Assembly (NCBI GenBank): GCA_947586185.1 | Contig: CANPXN010000006.1 | Location: 22,383-86,382 of the forward strand | Direction: 5' to 3' | Length of the DNA: 64,000 bases | From: an uncultured Clostridia bacterium | GTDB lineage: Bacteria; Bacillota; Clostridia; Oscillospirales; Ruminococcaceae | Shown: positions 7,926 to 15,528 of the stretch, in pieces | Layout: the number at the start of each line of letters is the position of its first letter | How positions within the stretch are numbered: position 1 is the first letter of the stretch | Made by a program: the position numbers and the translations under genes | Notes under the pieces: generated by a model | What the model saw: the letters and a program-made list of their open reading frames with translations, nothing else | Told to the model about the DNA's origin: nothing | Databases searched by the model: none

Positions 7926-8873
7926 TTGCCAATTAAAATACCTTATGAGCTTCCGGCTTATAAGATTCTGCAAAATGAAAATATATTTGTAATGTCAAGG
8001 GATAGGGCAGAGCATCAGGATATAAGACCTTTGAAAATCCTTATTCTTAATATAATGCCGAAAAAGATCGAAACTGAAAGTCAGCTTTTAAGGCTGCTTA
8101 GTAACACATCTATACAGGTGGATATTGATTTTCTTAATCTGGCGTCCCATGTCTCTAAAAATACGCCTGAAAACCACCTCAGCACTTTTTACAAGACCTT
8201 TGATAAGGTTTGCTGCAATAAATATGACGGTATGATCATTACCGGAGCGCCTGTGGAACAGCTCCCTTTTGAACAGGTTGATTACTGGAATGAAATATGC
8301 CGGATAATGAAGTGGTCTAAGACTAATGTTTTTTCTACCCTTCATATATGCTGGGGAGCACAGGCAGGGCTTTACTACCATTTCGGAATAGAAAAGCACA
8401 TGCTGGATAAAAAGCTTTTTGGAGTTTTCCCCCATGTGGTGGAGTATGAGAATGCTCAGCTGCTCAAAGGCTTTGATGATGTTTTCATGGTTCCTCATTC
8501 AAGGCATTCCGAGGTTCTGCGTGAAGATATTGAAAAGGTGAGTCAGCTACAGATACTTACTTCATCACCTATGGCAGGAGTGCATATAATCGCTAATAAG
8601 AACGGAAGGCAGTATTTTATAACGGGACATTCTGAATATGACCGTAATACGCTTGCGGACGAATATTTTCGTGATGTGGAAAAGGGACTTGATATAGAGC
8701 TTCCATATAATTATTTTCCGGATGACGATCCGAGTAATAAGCCGCTGTTTAGCTGGAAGTGCCATGCGAACCTTATGTTTTCAAACTGGCTCAACTATTG
8801 TATATATCAGAGTACGCCTTATGATCTTTCCGAGCTTGAAGTCCGTAACTGGGACTGGGAGGCAGGAATTTAA
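7926..8873 (+). CDS. metA: homoserine O-acetyltransferase (MetA/MetAA)
   Basis: A 315-residue MetA-family enzyme that acylates homoserine in methionine synthesis. Catalytic residues fall at the family's standard numbers when the TTG at 7926 is taken as start: Cys142 (HICWGAQ), His235 and Glu237 (TGHSEYD). Residue 111 is glutamate (GAPVEQ); from studies of Bacillus cereus MetA, Glu at this position selects acetyl-CoA whereas Gly, as in E. coli, selects succinyl-CoA, so acetyl transfer is predicted despite the common succinyltransferase label. The GGGAGGTGG RBS sits just before this TTG; the GTG at 7917 is inside that RBS. The gene appears monocistronic, with no obvious methionine riboswitch. 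Confidence 0.93.
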   Translation: MPIKIPYELPAYKILQNENIFVMSRDRAEHQDIRPLKILILNIMPKKIETESQLLRLLSNTSIQVDIDFLNLASHVSKNTPENHLSTFYKTFDKVCCNKYDGMIITGAPVEQLPFEQVDYWNEICRIMKWSKTNVFSTLHICWGAQAGLYYHFGIEKHMLDKKLFGVFPHVVEYENAQLLKGFDDVFMVPHSRHSEVLREDIEKVSQLQILTSSPMAGVHIIANKNGRQYFITGHSEYDRNTLADEYFRDVEKGLDIELPYNYFPDDDPSNKPLFSWKCHANLMFSNWLNYCIYQSTPYDLSELEVRNWDWEAGI

Positions 8874-8902
8874 ACAAATAGTACGAGGAAAATCTTCATT
8901 TA

Positions 8903-8935
8903 GCCGCTTTGAAGGTTTTCGTAAGTATAAGCGGC
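8903..8935 (+). promoter_or_regulatory. hairpin before the DUF4190 gene
   Basis: Perfect 7-bp arms (GCCGCTT/AAGCGGC) with a 19-base loop, shortly before the GGAG RBS at 8941. Role unknown; it could be a weak terminator of metA or a leader structure. Confidence 0.35.
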
Positions 8936-8950
8936 AGATTGGAGATTTTT

Positions 8951-9514
8951 ATGGATGAATTTCAGAATCAGGGTATGAACCAGAATCAAAATCCTTATTA
9001 TAGCAATTCTGGTGCATATTACCAGAATGAATACAATCAGTATGGTCAGCAGCCAATACCTGAGAAAAAGTCAAAGGCATTTTCAGTAATGTCAATGATT
9101 TTCGGTATTATATGTGTTGTATGCTGTGTATGCGTTGGCTTTAGTCTTATTCTTGCGCTTCTTGCTCTTGTGTTCGGTATCCTTGCCGTTGTCGGCAAAA
9201 AGGGCGGAAAGGGTATGGCTATTTCAGGTATTATACTTGGCATCGTAGGCCTTTTAATCCAGATTGTTATACTTGTTCGTATGTGGCCTCTTTTCCCTTA
9301 TATGGGCGATATATATAGTGATATGCAATATTTTGTTGAGAATGACAATGAAATAATAGAGGAGTTTGAAGAAAGCGGAGAGCTTCCTGATCGCTTTGAC
9401 AAATATGAAGAGGGCGAGCTTGGCGAATTCTTTGACGAGACATATGGTGGCTTTGATGTATTCTTTGATGATTTCATTGACGGCTACCTTGAAGGAAGAG
9501 GCACTTATAATTAA
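8951..9514 (+). CDS. DUF4190 domain small membrane protein
   Basis: About 187 residues. The N-terminal 45 residues are Asn/Gln/Tyr-rich and disordered (repeated QNQ and YxN patterns); two transmembrane helices follow (about residues 48-80 and 92-118), separated by a GKKGGKG turn, as in DUF4190 proteins. The C-terminal 65 residues are strongly acidic (many Asp/Glu with Phe/Tyr). Function is unknown for the family. The start is ATG at 8951 with GGAG upstream; an earlier in-frame ATG at 8909 lies in a hairpin and lacks an RBS. Confidence 0.75.
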   Translation: MDEFQNQGMNQNQNPYYSNSGAYYQNEYNQYGQQPIPEKKSKAFSVMSMIFGIICVVCCVCVGFSLILALLALVFGILAVVGKKGGKGMAISGIILGIVGLLIQIVILVRMWPLFPYMGDIYSDMQYFVENDNEIIEEFEESGELPDRFDKYEEGELGEFFDETYGGFDVFFDDFIDGYLEGRGTYN

Positions 9515-9596
9515 AAATATAGCTCAATAGCAATAATGTATTGATTCCCAAAAGCTGTAAAAGCTTAAAAATCAGAGCTTTGAAAGAAACAATTCC

Positions 9597-9637
9597 AAAG
9601 GCGGTCAGGACTTAGCTTGACCGCTTTTGATTTTTTT
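9597..9637 (+). terminator. rho-independent terminator
   Basis: Hairpin with GCGGTCA/TGACCGC arms followed by a T-rich run (GATTTTTTT), after the DUF4190 gene. Confidence 0.75.
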
Positions 9638-9704
9638 CGGATTCAGAATAATACCAATATTGAAGGAATAGCATAAAGCTGAACCTTTAATATTCAAAAA
9701 AATG

Positions 9705-9733
9705 TTGCTATTTTACAGGAAATTGTATATAAT
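9705..9733 (+). promoter_or_regulatory. promoter of the murD operon
   Basis: TTGCTA at 9705-9710, 17-base spacer, TATAAT at 9728-9733, about 55 bases before murD. Confidence 0.65.
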
Positions 9734-9787
9734 AAAATAGGAAAATCAGGTATAATATTACTGCATTAATTTGGAGGGTTTAATTTT

Positions 9788-11179
9788 ATGAATAAAACAG
9801 AGCGTTTCTTTGAAGAAATGAAACATAAAAAGGTTGCATTTATAGGAATCGGAGTAAGCCACACGGACTTGATAAAGCTTTTTTTATCTAAGGGTATAGA
9901 TGTAACAATATGTGAAAAGAAGTCTCCGGAGCTTCTCGGAGCATCCTATGACGAGCTGCGCTCACTTGGGGCAGGATTCATAAACGGTGACGGATATCTT
10001 GATACGCTGACGGATTTTGATGTTGTGTTTCGCACCCCGGGTATGTATTTCAATAATCCAAAGCTGAAAGCAGCAATGGACAAGGGCGTTGTGATCACTT
10101 CTGAAATGGAAGTCTTTTTCGATTTGTGTCCATGCAGAATATATGCAGTTACAGGCTCGGACGGCAAGACAACCACTACTACCATTATTGCAGGGCTTCT
10201 TGAAAGATCCAGCAAAAAAGTTTATAAGGGCGGAAATATCGGAAAAGCTCTGCTTCCGCTTATAGAAGAAGTGGAGGAGGACGATGCGGCGGTAGTTGAG
10301 CTTTCAAGCTTTCAGCTTATATCAATGAGAAGATCTCCGGATACGGCGGTAATTACAAATATTGCGCCAAATCATCTTGACGTACACGGAACTATGGAGG
10401 AATATATAGACTGCAAGAAAAATCTTATTCTGCATCAGAATGCTTTTTCAAAGACAGTTCTGAACCTTGACAATGAAACAACCAATGATCTTTCTTCTCT
10501 TGTAAGGGGAAAGCTGGTTAAGTTTTCAAGAAAAGCTATACCTGAATGCGGAGCTTTTTTAAGTGAGGACAATTGGCTTTGCTACAATGAATATGGCAAG
10601 GTTACAAAAATTATCGAGGCATCGGACATTAAGATACCGGGTATTCACAATGTTGAAAATTATCTTGCAGCAATCTCTGCCGTATGGGGAGAGGTATCCC
10701 TTGAAACTATTCGTGATATGGCTGAAAATTTCGGCGGAGTTGAGCACAGAATTGAATTTGTAAGGGAGCTTAACGGAGTTAAGTGGTATAACGACAGCAT
10801 TGCCACAAGTCCTACAAGAGTACTCGCCGGACTTAATTCATTCAGCCAGAAGCTTATAGTTATTGCCGGAGGATATGACAAGAAAATTCCTTTTGAGCCT
10901 ATGGCTGAAACTGTAAACGATAAGGTTAAGGCGCTTATTCTTATGGGAGTTACAGCAGATAAAATTCAGAAAGCTGTTACAGAGGCATCAAATTATAGCA
11001 GTGATGATTTGAAAATATACCGTGTTTCATCTATGGAGGAGGCTGTCGAAAAGGCAAGGGAGATCGCTCAAAGCGGCGATATTGTAACTCTTTCTCCTGC
11101 ATGTGCAAGCTTTGATCTCTATCCTAATTTTGAAGCAAGAGGAATACATTATAAAAATATCGTAAAGGAGCTTTCTTAA
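9788..11179 (+). CDS. murD: UDP-N-acetylmuramoylalanine--D-glutamate ligase
   Basis: A 463-residue cytoplasmic Mur ligase that adds D-glutamate to UDP-MurNAc-L-Ala using ATP. The N-terminal Rossmann-like domain (about 1-115) contains KKVAFIGIGVSHTDLIKLF. The ATP-binding P-loop reads GSDGKTTTTT near residue 123, instead of the more usual GTNGK(T/S). Downstream motifs ELSSFQL, NIAPNHLDVHGTMEEY, VEHRIE and YNDSIATSPTRVLAGL are all typical of MurD. Start ATG at 9788 follows TTGGAGGG. The stop overlaps the start of the first M42 peptidase, so this begins a run of five tightly spaced genes to 15269. Confidence 0.95.
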   Translation: MNKTERFFEEMKHKKVAFIGIGVSHTDLIKLFLSKGIDVTICEKKSPELLGASYDELRSLGAGFINGDGYLDTLTDFDVVFRTPGMYFNNPKLKAAMDKGVVITSEMEVFFDLCPCRIYAVTGSDGKTTTTTIIAGLLERSSKKVYKGGNIGKALLPLIEEVEEDDAAVVELSSFQLISMRRSPDTAVITNIAPNHLDVHGTMEEYIDCKKNLILHQNAFSKTVLNLDNETTNDLSSLVRGKLVKFSRKAIPECGAFLSEDNWLCYNEYGKVTKIIEASDIKIPGIHNVENYLAAISAVWGEVSLETIRDMAENFGGVEHRIEFVRELNGVKWYNDSIATSPTRVLAGLNSFSQKLIVIAGGYDKKIPFEPMAETVNDKVKALILMGVTADKIQKAVTEASNYSSDDLKIYRVSSMEEAVEKAREIAQSGDIVTLSPACASFDLYPNFEARGIHYKNIVKELS

Positions 11180-12195
11180 TGGATATCAACATTTGTTTGA
11201 AGGAGCTTTCAGAGGCTGAGGGAGTTTCCGGGGCGGAGGACGCCGCAGCTCAGACTGCACTTGAATACCTGAAACAATATACCTCAGACTGTTTTATAAA
11301 AAACGGAAATGTAATTGCAAATTTCGGCAGCAGAAATTGTGAAGCTCCTCATGTTCTCATTGATGCGCATATTGACCAGGTAGGACTTATTGTAACATAT
11401 GTCGGTGAGGACGGATTTTTAAATGTGGGAAACGTAGGCGGGATCGACCGTCGTCTTCTTCCGGGCCAGCATGTGATAATCCATGGCAGAAAGGATATTC
11501 CGGGAACAGTATGCTCTGTACCTCCGCATTTGTCAGGTGGAAAAAAGGGTGAAGTACCGGAAATAGATAAATTTACTATTGATACCGGTCTGTCACAGCA
11601 GAAAGCTTCAGAGATCATTGCTCCGGGGGATAGAATATCCTTTGATGTAAAGTATAGGGAAATGCTTGGAGGACGTGTTACCTGCAAGGCTCTGGATGAC
11701 AGAAGCGGTGCGGCGTCAATAATATATGCTCTGGAGCTTCTTAAAAATGAGAAAATCAAATGCAGCTTTACCGTTTTGTTTTCAACTCAGGAGGAACTTG
11801 GGGAAAGAGGCGCTAAAATAGCGGCGTATGATATTGACCCCGATATTGCTCTTGCTGTTGATGTGAGCTTTGGCTATACTGATGGAGAAAGCGAGTATGA
11901 GTGTGGAAAGCTTGGAAAGGGTCCTATGATAGGAATATCGCCGTCACTTTCAGGTGAAATAAGCCGCAGTCTTATTAGCATTGCTGAAAAATGCGGCATT
12001 CCATATCAGACTGAGGTCATGAACGGACTTACTTCAACAAATGCAGATCAGTTCAGTGTCAACAGATGCGGCTGTAAGGCATGTACAGTTTCAATCCCTC
12101 TTAGATATATGCACACGCCGGTTGAGGTGATAGATATTCAGGATGTAAAAAATACCGGAAAGCTTATTGCAGAATATATTAAGGAGGCCTACTGA
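11179..12195 (+). CDS. M42 family metallopeptidase (first of two)
   Basis: A 338-residue putative aminopeptidase of the M42 family (glutamyl aminopeptidase/FrvX/YsdC type), which uses a di-metal centre. Visible family motifs are VLIDAHIDQVGLIVTYV (metal-binding His and Asp, about 58-75), CKALDDRSGAASIIYALELL (about 170, bridging Asp), FSTQEELGERGAK (catalytic EE, about 205) and NADQFSVNRCG near 285. The gene overlaps murD at its start codon and the next M42 gene at its stop, implying translational coupling. Compared with its neighbour it carries ALAVDVSFGYTD rather than AVVMETTTASD after the catalytic loop, so the two are diverged paralogues, not a recent copy. Confidence 0.88.
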   Translation: MDINICLKELSEAEGVSGAEDAAAQTALEYLKQYTSDCFIKNGNVIANFGSRNCEAPHVLIDAHIDQVGLIVTYVGEDGFLNVGNVGGIDRRLLPGQHVIIHGRKDIPGTVCSVPPHLSGGKKGEVPEIDKFTIDTGLSQQKASEIIAPGDRISFDVKYREMLGGRVTCKALDDRSGAASIIYALELLKNEKIKCSFTVLFSTQEELGERGAKIAAYDIDPDIALAVDVSFGYTDGESEYECGKLGKGPMIGISPSLSGEISRSLISIAEKCGIPYQTEVMNGLTSTNADQFSVNRCGCKACTVSIPLRYMHTPVEVIDIQDVKNTGKLIAEYIKEAY

Positions 12196-13214
12196 TGTTT
12201 GAGAAGCTGAAAGATCTGTGTATTTTGAACGGAGCATCCGGAGATGAAAAGAATGTCCGGGACTATATCATTAAATGTATAGACGGAAATGCCGAGTATC
12301 ATACCGATAATCTTGGCAATTTGATAGTGTTTAAAAGGGGCAGAAAGACTCCTAAAAATAAGATAATGCTTGCAGCTCATATGGACGAGGTCGGACTTAT
12401 TGCAACTTCTGTAAGGTCTGACGGAACAGTAACAGTTGACGAGATAGGCGGAGTAAGCCCTTCCGTTGTTATCGGCAGACAGGTGAATGTCGGAAAGGAC
12501 GGACTTTCCGGAGTCGTTGGTTCAAGAGCTGTTCACAAGCTTTCTGCTGACGAAAGAAAAAAAGCGCCTGAAATGTCAGGACTATATGTGGACTTTGGAG
12601 CTGCCGACAGGGAAGAGGCATTAAAATACATTTCTCCGGGTGATTATATTTACTTTTCCTCTGAATATACGGAATATGGGGAGGGCTATGTACGCTGCAA
12701 GGCGATTGATGACAGATACGGCTGCTGCGCCCTTATAGAAATGATAAATTCGGAGCCGGAATATGATGCTTACTACGTTTTTACTGTTCAGGAAGAGCTT
12801 GGTTGTAGGGGAGCTAAAACAGCGGCTTTTGCAGTTAAGCCGGATATTGCCGTTGTTATGGAAACAACTACCGCTTCTGATATTCCGGGAGTGTCTGGAA
12901 ATAAAAGAGTATGTGAGTTTGGAAAGGGAGCAGTGGTTTCCTATATGGACAGAAGCACCATGTACGACAGGGAGCTGTATAAAATCGCTTTTGAAGCGGC
13001 TGCTGAGAAAGGCATACCATGTCAGACAAAGACTCTTATTGCCGGAGGCAATGACAGTGGAGCTATTCATGTTTCGGGAAGCGGCGTAAGAACAATAGCC
13101 GTATCAGCGCCGTGCAGATATCTTCACTCACCGTCCTGCGTTGTGAAAAAGTCCGACCTTGAAGCATGCTATAAAATGGCTCAGGAGCTTCTTTCAAGGA
13201 CGGCGCAGCTATGA
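12195..13214 (+). CDS. M42 family metallopeptidase (second of two)
   Basis: A 339-residue M42 peptidase. Motifs include LAAHMDEVGLIATSV (metal ligands, about 58-72), CKAIDDRYGCCALIEMI (about 170), FTVQEELGCRGAKTAAF (catalytic Glu pair, about 199) and GGNDSGAIHVSG (about 282), with the terminal CRYLHSPSCV metal-ligand region. These agree with active M42 aminopeptidases better than the upstream copy does at several positions. The ATG overlaps the previous stop (TGATG). The family trims peptides in the cytoplasm; peptide scavenging is an inference. Confidence 0.9.
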   Translation: MFEKLKDLCILNGASGDEKNVRDYIIKCIDGNAEYHTDNLGNLIVFKRGRKTPKNKIMLAAHMDEVGLIATSVRSDGTVTVDEIGGVSPSVVIGRQVNVGKDGLSGVVGSRAVHKLSADERKKAPEMSGLYVDFGAADREEALKYISPGDYIYFSSEYTEYGEGYVRCKAIDDRYGCCALIEMINSEPEYDAYYVFTVQEELGCRGAKTAAFAVKPDIAVVMETTTASDIPGVSGNKRVCEFGKGAVVSYMDRSTMYDRELYKIAFEAAAEKGIPCQTKTLIAGGNDSGAIHVSGSGVRTIAVSAPCRYLHSPSCVVKKSDLEACYKMAQELLSRTAQL

Positions 13215-13993
13215 TAAGGCAGCTTGAAGCCGGAGAGCACATTGATAAAAGCAAGCTTATTGAAAGCTGCTCCGGAAGACGTATACTGGCTTATTTTGAG
13301 GCATACGGCACAGGCTATGATTTCTGCCGTTTTTTTAAAGCAGAAAATGACGGTGAAGTAACATATATAGTAATTATAAATTCTACAATGATAATATGCG
13401 GAAAGGCAGCGGACTCCGAGGAGCTTTCGTGCTTTGTGCAGATGCATATGCCGTTTCGTGTTGAGGGAACTCAGGAGGCTCTTGAAAAAGTATGCTGCTT
13501 AGGCTATCAGAGGCTGAGACGCACAACCTTTCGTCTTGCAGCGGACAGCGAAAGCCTTGCGGCAGATGAGCAGGACATATGCTTTAACCCGAAGCTTGAT
13601 GACGTATATGCAATATTAAAGGAGGGCTTTCCAAATCTTCTTGATTATGGACTATGGCTTACCGATACTTCTCATCGTGTACGTCATGGAATAAGCAGGG
13701 TGCTTACCTATAAGGAAAGCACCTGTGCAACTCTTGTATACGACATTAACGATTATGTACTTGTGGGACAGGTTGCTACAAAGCCTGAGGCAAGGGGCAG
13801 CGGCTATGCAAGAGCATTTTTGAGATGGCTTGCAGGCTATCTTCAGAAACAGGGAAAAAAGGCTTATCTTTTCGCCCTTGATATAAGAGAAAGCTTTTAC
13901 ATGGAAATAGGCTTTGAGCCTGTCAGCCGAGAATTTGTCCTTGAACGGACTGACGGCAGCAAGGATAATATATTGAAAGGAAAACTTCAGTAG
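13211..13993 (+). CDS. GNAT family N-acetyltransferase
   Basis: A 260-residue protein whose C-terminal half has a GNAT fold. The acetyl-CoA site is visible at VGQVATKPEARGSGYARAFL around residues 183-202, including the R-G-S-G-Y-A version of the Q/RxxGxG/A loop; the concluding strand and helix are KKAYLFALDIRESFYMEIGF. The N-terminal half (about 1-120) is unassigned and probably forms a second, inactive GNAT-like lobe. It overlaps the second M42 gene by four bases and precedes the PLP enzyme by one, so it is part of the murD operon. The acceptor is unknown. Confidence 0.8.
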   Translation: MIRQLEAGEHIDKSKLIESCSGRRILAYFEAYGTGYDFCRFFKAENDGEVTYIVIINSTMIICGKAADSEELSCFVQMHMPFRVEGTQEALEKVCCLGYQRLRRTTFRLAADSESLAADEQDICFNPKLDDVYAILKEGFPNLLDYGLWLTDTSHRVRHGISRVLTYKESTCATLVYDINDYVLVGQVATKPEARGSGYARAFLRWLAGYLQKQGKKAYLFALDIRESFYMEIGFEPVSREFVLERTDGSKDNILKGKLQ

Positions 13994-13994
13994 A

Positions 13995-15269
13995 ATGATA
14001 AACAATGATTTTTTTGATTTTGACCCGAAGCTTATAGAAGCTGCGGCGCAGGCGGAGGAAAGCTGCCGGGAAAGATTTTCTGAAACAGATAGAATTGCCG
14101 AATACAACGGAGCTAAAGTGCTTGCGGCATTTAATCATAACAGAGTTAGCGAACAGTGCTTTTATGGCAGTTCGGGCTATGGCTATGGAGATATAGGCAG
14201 AGAAGTTCTTGATAAGGTGTACGCCGAGGTTATGGGAGCGCAGGATGCTCTTGTAAGGCATAATTTTGTATCCGGCACACATGCTCTTTCAACAGCGCTT
14301 TTCGGAGTTCTGAGAACAGGGGACAGAATAGTTTCGATTACCGGAAGCCCATACGACACTCTTGAAGAGGTTATAGGCATAAGAGGAAATAAAGGAGACG
14401 GTTCTCTTGCCGACTTCGGAATTACATACGGTCAGGTAGAGCTGCTAAGTGACGGAACGCCTGATTACAACGGCATATCAGAGGGAGTCGAGGGCGCAAA
14501 GGCGGCATATATTCAGCGTTCAAGGGGATATTCATTAAGACCTGCATTTACTGTTGATGATATTGAAAAAATGTGCCTTGCGGTAAGAAAGACAAATCCT
14601 GACGCCATAATAATAGTTGATAACTGCTACGGTGAATTTACTCAGACGAAAGAGCCTTTACAGGTGGGAGCAGATCTTATCATAGGCTCTCTTATAAAAA
14701 ATGCAGGAGGAGCTATTGCCAGAACAGGCGGCTATATTGCCGGAAGAAAGGAGCTGGTGGAGCTTTGCTCATACCGTCTTACATGCGTTGGAATGGGCAA
14801 GGAAGTCGGATGCAGTCTTGATATGAACCGTGAAATGTTCATGGGAATTTTCATGGCTCCTGATATTACAGCAAATGCAATCAAAACCGCTGATTTTGCT
14901 GCGGAGCTTTTTAACCGCCTCGGCTTTGAATGCTATCCGAAGAAGGGTGAAACAAGAGCTGACATCATAACCGTTTTAAAGCTTGGAACTCCGGAGCTGC
15001 TGGAAGCCTTCTGCTGTGGTATTCAGAAGGGTTCTCCTGTGGATTCTTTTGTAGTTCCCGAGCCATGGGACATGCCAGGATATGAGAGTAAGGTAATTAT
15101 GGCAGCAGGAGCGTTTACAATGGGCGCTTCAATTGAGCTTTCGGCGGACGCTCCTATAAGAGAGCCATACGCTGCATGGATGCAGGGAGGAATAACTTAT
15201 ACAAGCGGAAAGATCGGTGTTATGCTTGCCGCTCAGGAAATGCTTGATAAAAAATTGATAGAGCTTTAA
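13995..15269 (+). CDS. PLP-dependent 'aluminium resistance' / methionine gamma-lyase-like protein (YnbB)
   Basis: A 424-residue pyridoxal-phosphate enzyme of the Alum_res family (PF06838), annotated as methionine gamma-lyase-like. Features include QCFYGSSGYGYGDIGREVLD near residue 55, VRHNFVSGTHALSTALFG near 91, the cofactor-phosphate region, IIVDNCYGEFTQTKEP (Asp interacting with the pyridine ring, about 208), and LIIGSLIKNAGGAIARTGGY in which the Lys of SLIKN (about 235) should bind PLP. A physiological substrate is not established for the family. It is the last gene of the murD run and is followed by a palindromic repeat that may act as terminator. Confidence 0.85.
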   Translation: MINNDFFDFDPKLIEAAAQAEESCRERFSETDRIAEYNGAKVLAAFNHNRVSEQCFYGSSGYGYGDIGREVLDKVYAEVMGAQDALVRHNFVSGTHALSTALFGVLRTGDRIVSITGSPYDTLEEVIGIRGNKGDGSLADFGITYGQVELLSDGTPDYNGISEGVEGAKAAYIQRSRGYSLRPAFTVDDIEKMCLAVRKTNPDAIIIVDNCYGEFTQTKEPLQVGADLIIGSLIKNAGGAIARTGGYIAGRKELVELCSYRLTCVGMGKEVGCSLDMNREMFMGIFMAPDITANAIKTADFAAELFNRLGFECYPKKGETRADIITVLKLGTPELLEAFCCGIQKGSPVDSFVVPEPWDMPGYESKVIMAAGAFTMGASIELSADAPIREPYAAWMQGGITYTSGKIGVMLAAQEMLDKKLIEL

Positions 15270-15279
15270 AATAGCATGC

Positions 15280-15320
15280 TTAAGGCAACATCGCGCAATC
15301 TTTGTGCGGTGCTGCCTTAA
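15280..15320. repeat. 41-nt palindromic dispersed repeat, copy 1
   Basis: Near-perfect hairpin of about 18 bp with outer arms TTAAGGCA/TGCCTTAA. It lies ten bases after the PLP-enzyme stop codon. A second element of the same 41-base length and same ends is at 30611-30651; the interiors differ but both keep partial pairing. It probably doubles as a terminator. Confidence 0.7.
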
Positions 15321-15416
15321 ATTTACAGTTTTATCCTTTTTGTGAGACGAAGTGATTAAAAAAGATTACAAAATTAATACAAATAAAAACATAATGGTTT
15401 TTTCACTCCGAAATTA

Positions 15417-15445
15417 TTGACATCCGGCCTCATAGCTGATAAAAT
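15417..15445 (+). promoter_or_regulatory. promoter of the kinase-like gene
   Basis: TTGACA at 15417-15422, 17-base spacer, TAAAAT at 15440-15445. Transcription should begin near 15452, inside the left arm of the hairpin at 15449-15489. Confidence 0.7.
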
Positions 15446-15448
15446 ATT

Positions 15449-15489
15449 TATAGAAAACACCGCTGAAATACAATGCGGTGTTTTCTATA
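15449..15489 (+). promoter_or_regulatory. 15-bp perfect hairpin at the predicted mRNA 5' end
   Basis: Arms 15449-15463 and 15475-15489, 11-base loop TGAAATACAAT. Its position right at the predicted transcription start, 40 bases before the gene, suggests a 5' stabilising stem-loop rather than a terminator. No U-tract follows. Confidence 0.55.
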
Positions 15490-15528
15490 GTGTTTAAATA
15501 TGAATTAATAAATTACGGAGGGTTCACT

